This document shows positions 33,963-43,666 of a DNA stretch of 64,000 nt, piece by piece; positions within the stretch are counted from its first letter, which is position 1; each line of letters starts with the position of its first letter. The notes beneath the pieces were generated by a model. The model did not search any database and had not been told where the DNA came from. It saw only the letters and a program-made list of their open reading frames with translations. Made by a program: the position numbers and the translations under genes. This stretch comes from Burkholderiaceae bacterium 26 (lineage in GTDB: Bacteria > Pseudomonadota > Gammaproteobacteria > Burkholderiales > Burkholderiaceae): positions 56,558-120,557 of the forward strand of contig JYOB01000008.1 in assembly GCA_000955795.1 (NCBI GenBank), read 5' to 3'.

Positions 33963-35738
33963 ATGTCTTCTGAAACGTCGATGGACAGGCGCTTTAGCGC
34001 CAGCGTCGCCATCGTCCTCGTTCCGGTGTTGTCGTTATCGTGCTGGCTGTTGGGCTACGCGTGGCTGGCTTACGGCCGCGCCGACAATGCCGCCCGCAGC
34101 GTCCAGGCGCTGCGCATGACGTTGCTGGCCATGGAGAAGGTTTCAGCCGAACGCGGCCCGACCAACGGCGTGCTCGGCGAAGACTTGCCGCTGCCCGCCG
34201 AGCGCAAGGCGGCCCTGCAACGCATGCGCGCCGCCAGCGATGAGCACGTCGCCCAATTGCTCGGCGCCCTGGGCCCTGAAAATTGCCCAGGCTGTGAAGC
34301 CGACATCACCGCTGCGGGCCGCGCCCAAACGCATCTGGCTGCGGCCCGCGCCAACATCGACCGGCTGACCGCACTGCCCCTGCGCTCACGCAGCAGCGAT
34401 GAGCTGGCCGACGGCGTGAACCGAATGATCGCGGTGATCCCGGAATTCCTGCCCATCGTCAACGCACGCACGGCCAACATCACGCGCGGCGATCCTGACG
34501 TGCTCAATTGCTTGACGCTGGCGCGGCTGTCGGCCGATTTGCGTGAATACGCGGGCCAGCTCGGTTCGCGCTTTACCGGTGCGCTGGCCATGCACCGCAT
34601 GCTCACATTTGAAGAGCAGCTTGCGATCGAACGCACGCAAGGCCGTATTGACCAGCTGCGCAGCATGATCGAGACTCGCGTGGGTGCGCATTCGGCACTG
34701 AACCAGCACGCCTTGGCCACGCTCGGCGCCCAGTACTTCGGCGATGGGCTGCGCTATGTGGCTGCCGTGCGCGCCAAGGCCAGCCAGCCCGGCGGCGTCG
34801 ATATCACCCCCGCCGCATTTGCCGAGCGCTACGTGCCCACCATGCGCGCCATTACGGATTTCCGCGACATCGTGCTGGGCCTGGCGGTTGACGACATCCG
34901 CGAACATCGGCGCGCGATGTTGCTGGTGCTCATCGGCTCTGCAGGCGCCGTGGTGTCGGTGCTGGGCGCGCTGGCATGGATGACGATTTCGTTCCGCCGC
35001 AACGTGGTGGGACCGTTTGTCAACGCCACGCGGCTGATCGACGGGATTGCGCGTGGCAACTTGAGCGTGCATATCCCGACCGGCTTTGCACGGCGCGAGA
35101 TCCGCGCGATGTTCGAGGCGATCCGGGTGCTGCGCATCAACAGCATCGAGCGCCGTCGGCTGGAACTGGAGCGCGCGCACCTGATGCGGGAACTTGCGCG
35201 CATGGCCGAGACCGACCCGCTCACCCATCTGCTCAACCGCCGCGCCTTTGAAGACCGTGCCAGCGCGATGTGCAAGTCGCCGCAGCCGAAAGCGCGGCTC
35301 GTTGCACTCATCATGTTCGACATCGACCATTTCAAGCGCATCAACGATACGTACGGCCATGCCGTGGGCGACGAAGCGCTGCGCACCGTTGCAAGCCTGT
35401 GCCGCGCCGAGGGCCCATCCGCCGACACGGTGGCGCGCATCGGAGGAGAAGAATTCGCGGTGATGGTGTGGGCGGATAGCCTCGCGCAGGCGCGCGCTGT
35501 GGCCGATCACCTCCGCCATCGCATTGCCGAGGTGACGGTGCCCACCGGCACCGATCTGCCCTGCCGCATGACGGCCAGCTTTGGCGTGGCGGCAGCGCCT
35601 GCGGCCGATGACCCCGAACTGGAGCCACTGCTGCGACGGGCAGACCATCTGCTTTACGCCGCCAAGCTGGCGGGGCGCAACTGTGTGATGACGGACCGCC
35701 CGCCTGCGTCGCCAGACGTGGCGCTCGCGGCGGATTGA
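33963..35738 (+). CDS. Membrane diguanylate cyclase with HAMP domain
   Basis: 591 residues. A membrane helix (about 12-35), a roughly 270-residue helical periplasmic region (many heptads, nitrate/chemoreceptor-sensor-like), a second helix (about 318-345), HAMP (about 345-400), a short coiled coil (ERRRLELERAHLMRELARM), and a GGDEF domain with GGEEF near residue 494. The position of the RxxD inhibitory site reads PSAD, so the Arg is missing and product inhibition may be weak. Active-site and metal residues (FDIDHFKRINDTYGHAVGDEAL) are intact. Confidence 0.9.
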   Translation: MSSETSMDRRFSASVAIVLVPVLSLSCWLLGYAWLAYGRADNAARSVQALRMTLLAMEKVSAERGPTNGVLGEDLPLPAERKAALQRMRAASDEHVAQLLGALGPENCPGCEADITAAGRAQTHLAAARANIDRLTALPLRSRSSDELADGVNRMIAVIPEFLPIVNARTANITRGDPDVLNCLTLARLSADLREYAGQLGSRFTGALAMHRMLTFEEQLAIERTQGRIDQLRSMIETRVGAHSALNQHALATLGAQYFGDGLRYVAAVRAKASQPGGVDITPAAFAERYVPTMRAITDFRDIVLGLAVDDIREHRRAMLLVLIGSAGAVVSVLGALAWMTISFRRNVVGPFVNATRLIDGIARGNLSVHIPTGFARREIRAMFEAIRVLRINSIERRRLELERAHLMRELARMAETDPLTHLLNRRAFEDRASAMCKSPQPKARLVALIMFDIDHFKRINDTYGHAVGDEALRTVASLCRAEGPSADTVARIGGEEFAVMVWADSLAQARAVADHLRHRIAEVTVPTGTDLPCRMTASFGVAAAPAADDPELEPLLRRADHLLYAAKLAGRNCVMTDRPPASPDVALAAD

Positions 35739-35751
35739 TGCGCTGGGCGCG

Positions 35752-36564
35752 CTAGGCCTGATTGGCGCGCCGATATTCCGCGGGCGCCTTACCGACAAGG
35801 CGGCGGAAGTCACGCGTGAAGTGCGCTTGGTCAAAGTAACCGAGCCCGTGCGCAAGCTCAGCCAGATCTACGTCCGCGCCGTTGGCAAGCTGGTCGGCCG
35901 CTTCATGCAAGCGGTATCGGCGGATCACCCACTTAGGTGTCACACCCACATACTCAGAGAACAATTGCTGCAGCGTGCGTTCGCTCATGCCGGCGCGCTC
36001 GGCCAGATCGCGCACCTGGGTCAGGCCTGCGTCCTCGTGCAGGGACTGCAGGATGCAGTGGATGCGCTCAACCTGCGGATCGGGTGGCGGCAACACGCGC
36101 AGCAGCAGCCTTTCTGCGGCAGACACCATGCCGGCGTCGTCACGTGCGCTCAGCACAATCTCTTCTGCCTGCGCATCGCCAATGCCAAGCACATCGGAAA
36201 CCGGCATGGTCTTGTCGGTCAGCAAACGCACCGGCTTGCCGAAGAACGCGCGAAAGGCACCGGGCCGAAAGCGCAGGCCGATCACGCGGCCCGTCTCAGC
36301 CAATGTGGTCTCGAACGCGCCCGACACCACGCCAAAGATTGCGGTCTGCCGACGGTCGAACACGACGTTCACGCACGGGTACGGCAGCGTGCGCTGCGTA
36401 TAGGGCGGCTGGCCGCGCAGGTCCCATTCGACAATCCAGTGATGATCGAGCACGCCGGCCAGCGCGGCACACGGCTGGTAACGGTTCAGGCGGAAGCGCT
36501 GGCGAAATGCCAGCGGATCGACCACGCCCTTTGGCTTGGCGGCAACGTCACGTAGATCGGTCAT
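35752..36564 (-). CDS. AraC-family transcriptional regulator
   Basis: About 270 residues. The N-terminal half is a cupin-like sensing domain (RGQPPYTQRTLPYPCVNVVFDR). The C-terminal half has two helix-turn-helix motifs (LTQVRDLAERAGMSERTLQQLFSEYVGVTPKWVIRRYRLHEA and DLAELAHGLGYFDQAHFTRDFRRLVGKAPAEYRR). Start at the ATG 36564; a TTG at 36624 would extend it. Divergent from the glutathione transferase, which it may regulate. Confidence 0.9.
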   Translation of the reverse strand: MTDLRDVAAKPKGVVDPLAFRQRFRLNRYQPCAALAGVLDHHWIVEWDLRGQPPYTQRTLPYPCVNVVFDRRQTAIFGVVSGAFETTLAETGRVIGLRFRPGAFRAFFGKPVRLLTDKTMPVSDVLGIGDAQAEEIVLSARDDAGMVSAAERLLLRVLPPPDPQVERIHCILQSLHEDAGLTQVRDLAERAGMSERTLQQLFSEYVGVTPKWVIRRYRLHEAADQLANGADVDLAELAHGLGYFDQAHFTRDFRRLVGKAPAEYRRANQA

Positions 36565-36694
36565 GGAAACGGCGGGGGCAAAGACAATGCCGCGATGATG
36601 CACCGCCGCAGCGGATTTTTCCAAGACGCAGGCATGCCCTGCGCCTACAGTGGCAGTCTTTCCTCACCCGTTTCCATCGCACACGGAGCCGACG

Positions 36695-37363
36695 ATGCCC
36701 CAAGACCGCCACCTGATCCTTTATCACTCGCCGCGCAGCCGCTCCCGCGGCGCGCGCATGCTGCTCGAAGAACTCGGTGCCGACTACGAGGTACACGCCT
36801 TCGACCTGACCACGGGCCAGCACAAGACGCCGGAGTTTCTCGCGATGAACCCGCTAGGCAAGGTGCCGACACTGCGCCACGGCGATGTGGTCGTCACCGA
36901 GCAGGTGGCGGTCTATCTCTATGCGGCAGAGCTGTATCCGGAAGCCGGGCTGTCGCCCGCGGTTGGCGATCCGCTGCGCGGTGCGTATCTGCGCTGGATG
37001 GCGTTCTACGGTTCGTGCTTCGAGCCCGCTGTCGTCGACCATTCAATGGGCCGCCCGCCTGCCGCGTATTCGACCTCACCCTATGGCGACTTCGATACGG
37101 TCATTGCCGCGATCAACGCACAGTTGACCAAAGGGCCCTACTTCCTGGGCGAGCGCTTCACGGCGGCAGACGTGCTCTGGGGCGCCGCACTGGACTGGAT
37201 CACGATGTTCAAGCTGATGCCCGAAACGCCCGTGGTGCGCGCGTATATCGACCGCATCCTGGCACGGCCTGCGGTCAAGCGCGCCCGGGCCGCAGACCTC
37301 GCTCTGGCGGAAGAACAGGACAAGGCCAAAGCGGCCGCCAGCGCGGCCGCTCCCTCGGCCTGA
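36695..37363 (+). CDS. Glutathione S-transferase-family protein
   Basis: 222 residues. N-terminal thioredoxin-like domain (LILYHSPRSRSRGARMLLEELGADYEVHAFDL) with the cis-Pro/TEQVAV segment (GKVPTLRHGDVVVTEQVAVYLY), then the helical C-terminal domain with GERFTAADVLWG. The Ser in HSPRSRS is a candidate for thiolate activation. Ala-rich C-terminal tail. GGAG precedes the ATG. Substrate unknown. Confidence 0.9.
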   Translation: MPQDRHLILYHSPRSRSRGARMLLEELGADYEVHAFDLTTGQHKTPEFLAMNPLGKVPTLRHGDVVVTEQVAVYLYAAELYPEAGLSPAVGDPLRGAYLRWMAFYGSCFEPAVVDHSMGRPPAAYSTSPYGDFDTVIAAINAQLTKGPYFLGERFTAADVLWGAALDWITMFKLMPETPVVRAYIDRILARPAVKRARAADLALAEEQDKAKAAASAAAPSA

Positions 37364-37369
37364 GCCAGT

Positions 37370-39199
37370 TCAGTGCGACAGGCGGAACTGCCCCACAGCC
37401 TCGTTCAGGTTGTGGGCCTGTTCCTCAAGCGACTCCGCAGCGGCCGCCGCCTGCTCGACCAGCGCGGCGTTCTGCTGCGTCACCTGGTCCATCTGATTGA
37501 CGGCCTGATTGACCTGCTCGATACCGCTGCTCTGCTCTTCCGACGCTGACGAAATCTCGCCCATGATGTCGGTCACGCGCTTCACCGCATCGACGATCTC
37601 CGCCATCGTCACGCCGGCCTGATCCACCAGCGCCGTGCCGTTGCTCACACGATCCACCGAGTCGTGAATCAGCGCCTTGATTTCCTTGGCTGCGCCCGCC
37701 GAGCGCTGCGCCAGGCTGCGCACTTCGCTGGCCACCACGGCAAAGCCACGGCCTTGTTCGCCGGCACGCGCGGCTTCCACCGCAGCGTTCAGCGCCAGGA
37801 TGTTGGTCTGGAAGGCAATGCTTTCGATCACGCCGATGATGTCGGCGATCTTCTTGCTGCTCTCGTTGATGCCGCCCATGGTCTGCACGACCTGGCCGAC
37901 CACGTTGCCGCCGCGCGTGGCAACGTCAGACGCCGTCACGGCAAGCTGGCTGGCCTGACGCGCGTTATCGGCGTTCTGCTTCACGATGCTCGTGAGCTCT
38001 TCCATGCTTGACGCGGTTTCTTCCAGCGAGCTGGCCTGTTCTTCCGTGCGCTGCGAGAGGTCTGCGTTGCCGGCAGCAATTTCCTGCGCGGCCGAGCGCA
38101 CCGAGTCGCTGCCCAGGCGGATCTGCTGCATCACGGCGGTCAGCTTGTCGGCAAACGTATTGAACGAGCGGGCGATCTGCGCGACTTCGTCTTCGCCATC
38201 CGACGGCAGACGCTTGGTGAGGTCACCGCTGCCCGAGCCGATGTCGTCCATGGCATCGCGGATCATCGACAGGCGACGGAACGCGCGCGAGGTCATGGCA
38301 CCGACGATAAGTGCCGCAACGATGGCTACACCCACCAGCGCGCCGATCGACGTCATCACGAGCGAGCGCATGCCAGCTGTGGCATCGGATTTATCCAGCG
38401 CCACCACCAGGCCCCAGTCGGTGCCCTTCACGCCCTGGCGGTAGAGCAGCTTGGATGCGCCATCCACTGACACTTCCACCGGCTTCTCCGCCTGCGCCAG
38501 CGATGCCAGCGTGGCTTCGTTCAGCCCTGCCGACAGATCGGTCGCCGGCTTGAGCGTGAGCTTGTCATTCGGGTGCGCGACGATCTTGCCAGCCGCGTTG
38601 ACGAGAAAGCCGAAGCTGGCCGGCGTCGGGTGAATGGCCTTGACGTTGGCGATCACACTGTCCATCGCCACGTCGCCGCCAATCACGCCCTTGAGCGTGC
38701 CGCCTTCCAGAATGGGCACCGCGAAAGTCACGACGAGCTGGCCGGTGCTGGCGCTCACGTACGGCGGCGTCACCACCGGCTTGCCCGCCTCCACCGCCTG
38801 CTTGTACCAGGGGCGCGCGGTCGGGTCATACGTCGGCGGAATGCCTTCGGGGTTCGAGAATTTGTACGACTTGTCGGGGTAGCCGACATAAACGTTGATG
38901 AAGCCGCCAGCCTTGTGCACGGCCTTGAAAACCGGAATCGGATCGGCAGACACTGCCACTTCCTGCAGCGACACCATCATCTGCGTCTTGGACGCCACCC
39001 AGTCGTCGATGCCGGCGATGTGGCCGCGCGCGACGGACTGCAGGTTCTGGCGGATGGACTCGTCGTTGTACGAACGCGTCACGAGATAGTTAAGACCGCC
39101 GGCGAAGGTCAATGCGCCGACCACGATGGCAACGCAGGTCAGCAAAATGCGAGTACGGATGGATGCAAGCACGGTATGGTTTCCTACTACGAGGCCCAT
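37370..39199 (-). CDS. Methyl-accepting chemotaxis protein with dCache sensor
   Basis: 609 residues. Membrane helix (about 15-35), a double-Cache periplasmic sensor (about 40-285, with [35 protein letters not shown]), second helix (about 290-312), HAMP, then the cytoplasmic signalling coiled coil with the conserved hairpin tip [41 protein letters not shown]. The YxxPWY-like motif resembles amino-acid-sensing dCache domains. No C-terminal CheR-tethering pentapeptide. An alternative start is GTG at 39172 with AGGAAA upstream. Confidence 0.93.
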   Translation of the reverse strand: MGLVVGNHTVLASIRTRILLTCVAIVVGALTFAGGLNYLVTRSYNDESIRQNLQSVARGHIAGIDDWVASKTQMMVSLQEVAVSADPIPVFKAVHKAGGFINVYVGYPDKSYKFSNPEGIPPTYDPTARPWYKQAVEAGKPVVTPPYVSASTGQLVVTFAVPILEGGTLKGVIGGDVAMDSVIANVKAIHPTPASFGFLVNAAGKIVAHPNDKLTLKPATDLSAGLNEATLASLAQAEKPVEVSVDGASKLLYRQGVKGTDWGLVVALDKSDATAGMRSLVMTSIGALVGVAIVAALIVGAMTSRAFRRLSMIRDAMDDIGSGSGDLTKRLPSDGEDEVAQIARSFNTFADKLTAVMQQIRLGSDSVRSAAQEIAAGNADLSQRTEEQASSLEETASSMEELTSIVKQNADNARQASQLAVTASDVATRGGNVVGQVVQTMGGINESSKKIADIIGVIESIAFQTNILALNAAVEAARAGEQGRGFAVVASEVRSLAQRSAGAAKEIKALIHDSVDRVSNGTALVDQAGVTMAEIVDAVKRVTDIMGEISSASEEQSSGIEQVNQAVNQMDQVTQQNAALVEQAAAAAESLEEQAHNLNEAVGQFRLSH

Positions 39200-39404
39200 G
39201 GCAGGGATTCCACCATGTAAGGCATGCGGCACACGGCCCTGTCGGCCCTGCCGTCGCACAAGAAACGGCCGTCGTAAGAAAATCTGAAGTCTGATGTGAA
39301 TGCCATGACTTCGCTATCACATTGCCGGAGCAGGCAACGTTCTACAATCGCCCTCCCTACGCTGCCCACATCGGGCAGGCTCCACTTCAAAAAAAGGAAT
39401 GCGC

Positions 39405-40511
39405 ATGAAAACCAAAGCCGCCATCGCCTGGAAAGCCGGTGCTCCGCTCACCGTGGAAGAAGTCGACCTGCAGGGCCCGCGAGCTGGCGAAGTGCTCGTC
39501 GAGATCAAGGCGACCGGCATCTGCCATACCGATTACTACACGCTCTCGGGCGCCGACCCGGAAGGCATCTTCCCGGCGATCCTCGGCCATGAAGGCGCGG
39601 GCGTGGTGCTGGAGGTGGGCGCAGGTGTCACGTCGTTGAAAGCCGGTGACCACGTGATCCCGCTTTACACGCCGGAATGCCGGCAGTGCAAGTTCTGCCT
39701 GTCGCGCAAGACGAACCTGTGCCAGGCCATTCGCGCCACGCAGGGCAAGGGCCTGATGCCGGACGGCACGTCGCGCTTCTCGCTCGATGGCAAGCCGCTG
39801 TTCCACTACATGGGCACGTCCACGTTTGCCAATCACATCGTGGTGCCGGAGATTGCGCTGGCAAAGATCCGCCCCGACGCGCCGTTCGACAAGGTCTGCT
39901 ACATCGGCTGCGGCGTCACCACGGGCGTGGGGGCGGTCGTCTACACGGCCAAGGTGGAACCGGGCGCAAACGTGGTCGTGTTCGGCCTGGGCGGCATCGG
40001 GCTGAACGTGATTCAGGGCGCGAAGATGGTGGGCGCCGACAAGATCATCGGCGTGGATCTGAACCCCGCACGCGAAGCCATGGCACGTAAATTCGGCATG
40101 ACGCACTTCATCAACCCGAGCGATGTGGACAACGTGGTCGACCACATCATTCAGCTCACTGATGGCGGTGCGGATTACTCGTTCGAATGCATCGGCAACA
40201 CGAAGGTCATGCGTCAGGCGCTGGAGTGCTGTCACAAGGGCTGGGGCCAGTCGATCATCATCGGCGTGGCTGAGGCCGGCGCGGAGATCAGCACGCGCCC
40301 GTTCCAACTCGTGACGGGTCGTGAGTGGAAGGGCTCCGCCTTCGGTGGCGCGCGTGGCCGCACCGATGTGCCGAAGATCGTCGACTGGTACATGGAAGGC
40401 AAGCTCAACATCGACGACCTCATCACGCACAGGTTGCCGCTGGAGCGTATCAACGAGGGCTTCGAGCTGATGAAGCGCGGTGAGTCGATCCGTTCGGTCG
40501 TGCTGTATTGA
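39405..40511 (+). CDS. frmA: S-(hydroxymethyl)glutathione dehydrogenase (class III alcohol dehydrogenase)
   Basis: 368 residues. Oxidises S-hydroxymethylglutathione, formed from formaldehyde and glutathione, to S-formylglutathione with NAD+; also reduces S-nitrosoglutathione in this family. Catalytic zinc ligands are in TGICHTDYY and GHEGAG; the structural zinc site is [17 protein letters not shown]; the NAD fold is [34 protein letters not shown] is 6 bases upstream of the ATG at 39405. The next gene completes the pathway. Confidence 0.96.
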   Translation: MKTKAAIAWKAGAPLTVEEVDLQGPRAGEVLVEIKATGICHTDYYTLSGADPEGIFPAILGHEGAGVVLEVGAGVTSLKAGDHVIPLYTPECRQCKFCLSRKTNLCQAIRATQGKGLMPDGTSRFSLDGKPLFHYMGTSTFANHIVVPEIALAKIRPDAPFDKVCYIGCGVTTGVGAVVYTAKVEPGANVVVFGLGGIGLNVIQGAKMVGADKIIGVDLNPAREAMARKFGMTHFINPSDVDNVVDHIIQLTDGGADYSFECIGNTKVMRQALECCHKGWGQSIIIGVAEAGAEISTRPFQLVTGREWKGSAFGGARGRTDVPKIVDWYMEGKLNIDDLITHRLPLERINEGFELMKRGESIRSVVLY

Positions 40512-40533
40512 ACCTTGAGGATGGAACCACGCG

Positions 40534-41397
40534 ATGACGATCCCGGTACCGGCACTTGAACTGCTTTCCGAGCATGCCTGCTTTGGCGGCGTGCAGCGTT
40601 TCTATCGGCACACCTCGACGGCCATTGGGCTGCCGATGCGCTTCTCGGTCTACCTGCCGCCGCAGGCGTTGGAAGGCACGCCCTGCCCCGCGCTGTTCTA
40701 TCTGGCGGGCCTGACGTGCACGGAAGAGACATTTGCCATCAAGGCCGGTGCGCAACGCGTGGCAGCGCGCGAAGGCCTCATCCTCATCGCGCCGGACACC
40801 AGCCCTCGCGACGCGAACATTCCCGGTGAAACCAACAGCTGGGATTTCGGCATCGCCGCCGGTTTCTACCTGGACGCCACGCAGGCGCCGTGGCGCGAGC
40901 ACTACCGCATGGAAAGCTACATTGCCGACGAGCTGCACCACATCGCGCGCGTGGCTTTTCCGGTGGCGCCGGGGCGCATCGGCATCTTTGGGCATTCGAT
41001 GGGCGGCCACGGCGCGTTGACGCTGGCCTTGCGACATCGGGAACGCTTTGCTTCGGTCTCCGCGTTTGCGCCCATCGCGCATCCGTCGGTGTGCCCGTGG
41101 GGAATCAAGGCGTTCACCGGATATCTCGGGGACGATCGCACCGCTTGGGCAGCCCACGACGCCACGCAGTTGATGCGGCAGGCATCGTGCCCGTTCCCGA
41201 GCGGCATCCTGATCGATCAGGGCGAGGCCGACAAATTCCTCGCCGAGCAGTTGTATCCGGATGACTTTGCTGCCGCGTGTGCCGCAGCCGGGCAGCCGCT
41301 GAAACTGCGCCACCACCCGGGCTACGACCACGGCTACTACTTCATCGAGAGCTTCATCGAAGACCACCTGCTGCATCACGCAGCACAACTGCGCTAG
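40534..41397 (+). CDS. frmB: S-formylglutathione hydrolase
   Basis: 287 residues of the esterase D family. Hydrolyses S-formylglutathione to formate and glutathione. Nucleophile motif GIFGHSMGGHGAL, acid DQGEADKFL and His in YDHGYYFIESFIEDHL form the triad. 22 bp downstream of frmA, so co-transcribed. No FrmR repressor is adjacent. Confidence 0.95.
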   Translation: MTIPVPALELLSEHACFGGVQRFYRHTSTAIGLPMRFSVYLPPQALEGTPCPALFYLAGLTCTEETFAIKAGAQRVAAREGLILIAPDTSPRDANIPGETNSWDFGIAAGFYLDATQAPWREHYRMESYIADELHHIARVAFPVAPGRIGIFGHSMGGHGALTLALRHRERFASVSAFAPIAHPSVCPWGIKAFTGYLGDDRTAWAAHDATQLMRQASCPFPSGILIDQGEADKFLAEQLYPDDFAAACAAAGQPLKLRHHPGYDHGYYFIESFIEDHLLHHAAQLR

Positions 41398-41420
41398 CAG
41401 CAGGTAAGCGCGCGGCTAGG

Positions 41421-41675
41421 CTAGCGGCTGCCCCCACCGGCATTGCCGCCCGCCGCCCCACCGGCGCCTCCGGTACCCGCACCGGCCCCAGCGCCGCCTG
41501 AACCAGCAGCACCGCCGCCACTCCCGCCGCCCGGCGCGCCCATCGACCCGCCCGTGCCTGGCGCGCCTACGCCCACTCCACCCGAGCCACCGCCGGTTGC
41601 GCTGCCGGTTGAATCGTTGGCACTGCCGCCATAGCCACCGCTCGAACCCGAGCGCATATTGCCGGCGCGCCCTTG
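41421..41675 (-). pseudogene. Gly-rich in-frame continuation beyond the amber codon
   Basis: In frame with the gene at 41676-41915 and free of further stops until 41421. Nearly pure Gly, Ala, Ser and Thr repeats, so slippage and antisense-GC artefacts must be considered. Confidence 0.45.
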
Positions 41676-41915
41676 CTAGCCGGTGGCGTTGCGGTTGCGG
41701 GTGGCATCCCGACCGCCGTTGGCCGAACTGCCGTTGACAGCGGTCCCCCCCGTGCCCGTTGCAGTTGCGCCGGTGTCGGCACCACCCGCTGGAGACATGC
41801 TGCTACCGCCCGCCGTGCTGTTGGTTTGGGCTGCCCCCGTTTGGGCATACGCCGCTGCGGTACCGCCTGCCAGCGCCAACGCGATGACTAGAGAAGATGC
41901 ACGGAGATACGTCAT
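41676..41915 (-). CDS. Small exported Gly/Thr-rich protein ending at an in-frame amber codon
   Basis: 79 residues from the ATG at 41915 (AAAGGAG perfectly placed) to TAG at 41676. Signal peptide SSLVIALALAGGTAAAYAQ followed by a low-complexity Gly/Ser/Thr/Asn region. The same frame continues after the TAG for another 84 codons of Gly-rich sequence to 41421 (SGSSGGYGGSANDSTGSATGG...), which strongly suggests one longer protein of about 164 residues interrupted by a nonsense mutation, or read through. Function unknown; possibly a surface or matrix protein. Confidence 0.65.
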   Translation of the reverse strand: MTYLRASSLVIALALAGGTAAAYAQTGAAQTNSTAGGSSMSPAGGADTGATATGTGGTAVNGSSANGGRDATRNRNATG

Positions 41916-42077
41916 GAAATGCTCCTTTGAGGTTGAGAACATGCCCCTCCAAGGCAGCAAGGCCCGTTCCGCCGTCACGCCATGCAATATCGAGTGCGCC
42001 GATTGGCGGGATATTTGCTTGTGACCGTGCGTCAAAATGAGGAAGCCCGCACTCAGCTATACATTCAACGGTGTATG

Positions 42078-42083
42078 TATAAT
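42078..42083 (+). promoter_or_regulatory. Probable -10 element of the pqi operon
   Basis: A perfect TATAAT lies 85 bp upstream of the first pqi gene. An inverted repeat ATACA-(8)-TGTAT overlaps it. The -35 is poorly conserved. Confidence 0.5.
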
Positions 42084-42167
42084 CGCCTGCCCCCACTGTC
42101 GGTGTGCCGCCGCACGCGTCTGCAACGCTGCCGGCCCACCTTCAGCCCGACGATGGAGCTGTAAACC

Positions 42168-42932
42168 GTGAAACTCCCCTTCCCGCTGCCGCAGTCCTGG
42201 CGCGCAGCGGGCGACACCCCCGACGCAAAAGCCGCCCTGGTAGCCCAGCCCCTGCCTGGCGATCCCGATGCCTGGATCGCATGCGAGCACTGCGACACCC
42301 TGCATCGCCACGAGGTCATTGCGCTGGATGAAGAAGCGCATTGCACGCGCTGCGGCGTCAAGCTGTACCGCAACCAGAGCGAGCGGCTCTCGGTACTGCT
42401 GCCGCTGGTGTTGACGGGCCTCATCGTCTACATCGTCGCCAACATCTTTCCGATTGCCGAGATGAACGGCGGCGGCAACCGGCACGCCACCACGCTGTGG
42501 GGCGCCATCGTGGCGCTGTACGACTACGACATGCTCTTCGCTGCCGTACTGGTGGCGCTCACCACGGTGTTCTTCCCGCTGATGTACATGTCGGTGCTGG
42601 CACCGCTGCTCATTGCACGATGGCGTGGGCGCCAGCATCCGGCTGCAGCGCTGGTGCTGCGCGCGGCAGCGCTGATCCGCCCGTGGGCAATGGTCGAGAT
42701 CTTCATGCTGGGCGTGGTGGTGGCGCTCATCAAAGTGGCGCGCATGGTGTCGCTCGAAGCCGATGCGGGCTTGTGGGCGTTTGCCGCGCTCACCGTATTC
42801 TTGACGGTGGCGTTGTCGATCGACCTGCGACCGTTCTGGCGCGAGATCGGGTTGACACTGCCGCCGGGCTCACACGTCGACGCGCCCACCGGCATGGACG
42901 CCGCCGCCCGCCCCGGCGAGGATCACCCATGA
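42168..42932 (+). CDS. pqiA: PqiA-like membrane protein, first half
   Basis: 254 residues. An N-terminal zinc-ribbon-like segment (IACEHCDTLHRHE...AHCTRCGVKLYR) precedes four membrane helices. In E. coli PqiA is one protein with two such modules; here they are two genes. PqiABC forms a trans-envelope system for lipid transport and membrane integrity. GTG start with GGAG 10 bases upstream; stop overlaps the next start (ATGA). Confidence 0.9.
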   Translation: MKLPFPLPQSWRAAGDTPDAKAALVAQPLPGDPDAWIACEHCDTLHRHEVIALDEEAHCTRCGVKLYRNQSERLSVLLPLVLTGLIVYIVANIFPIAEMNGGGNRHATTLWGAIVALYDYDMLFAAVLVALTTVFFPLMYMSVLAPLLIARWRGRQHPAAALVLRAAALIRPWAMVEIFMLGVVVALIKVARMVSLEADAGLWAFAALTVFLTVALSIDLRPFWREIGLTLPPGSHVDAPTGMDAAARPGEDHP

Positions 42933-43666
42933 ACAGCGTCACCACTCCTGCACCGGCCCAACGGGGTCAAGAAGGTCGCCCGCTGCGGGCCGCCGCACAA
43001 GGCCTGGTGACATGCGAGCGCTGCGGCCTGCTGGCGCGCATGCCCCAGGCTTCGGCCGCCACGCAGGCGGTGCTCACGCACGAAGACGCACCTGACGAGA
43101 CCACCGCAGCGCCGGTCTGCCCGCGCTGCATGTCGCCCATGCACGTGCGCAAGCCCGACAGCCTGGCGCGCTGCTGGGCGCTGCTGATTGCAGCGGCCGC
43201 CATGTACCTGCCCGCCAATCTGCTGCCCGTGATGATTACCGACACGCTGCTCGGCACGCAGCAGGACACCATCATGAGCGGGATCGTCTATCTCTGGACG
43301 TCGGGCTCGTGGCACCTGGCCATCATCGTGTTCATCGCAAGCTTTCTGGTGCCGCTGGCCAAGCTGGGCATCCTGGCGGTGCTGTGCCTCTCGGTGCAGC
43401 AGCGCTGGCGCTGGAACCCGCGACTGCGCACGCGCCTGTATGCGCTGGTCGAGATCATCGGCCGGTGGTCCATGCTCGATGTGTTTGTGGTGACGCTGCT
43501 CGCAGGGCTTGTACATCTGTCGACGCTGGCCATCATCAAACCCGGCCCTGGTGTCGGCCCTTTTGCCGCCGTGGTGGTGCTGACCATGTTCGCCGCCCGC
43601 TGTTTTGATCCCCGCCTGATCTGGGACGTCATCGACGAGCCCGATCCCGAAGAGACCGATGTATGA
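42929..43666 (+). CDS. pqiA: PqiA-like membrane protein, second half
   Basis: 245 residues, same architecture as its neighbour: zinc-ribbon-like segment (VTCERCGLLARM...VCPRCMSPMHVRKPDSLARCWALL) then four helices (MYLPANLLPVMI, WHLAIIVFIASFLVPLAKLGILAV, MLDVFVVTLLAGLVH). KPDSLARCWALLIAA is highly typical of PqiA C-modules. ATGA overlaps on both sides show tight coupling with pqiA-1 and pqiB. Confidence 0.9.
   Translation: MNSVTTPAPAQRGQEGRPLRAAAQGLVTCERCGLLARMPQASAATQAVLTHEDAPDETTAAPVCPRCMSPMHVRKPDSLARCWALLIAAAAMYLPANLLPVMITDTLLGTQQDTIMSGIVYLWTSGSWHLAIIVFIASFLVPLAKLGILAVLCLSVQQRWRWNPRLRTRLYALVEIIGRWSMLDVFVVTLLAGLVHLSTLAIIKPGPGVGPFAAVVVLTMFAARCFDPRLIWDVIDEPDPEETDV

Noticed and set aside
34386..35855. 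489-codon frame opposite the diguanylate cyclase
   Set aside because: Composition of an antisense shadow (Arg/His/Gln-rich) and lacks a ribosome site.
39200..39404. Flagellar sigma-28 promoter before the chemoreceptor
   Set aside because: The best match departs from the consensus in both boxes and spacing.
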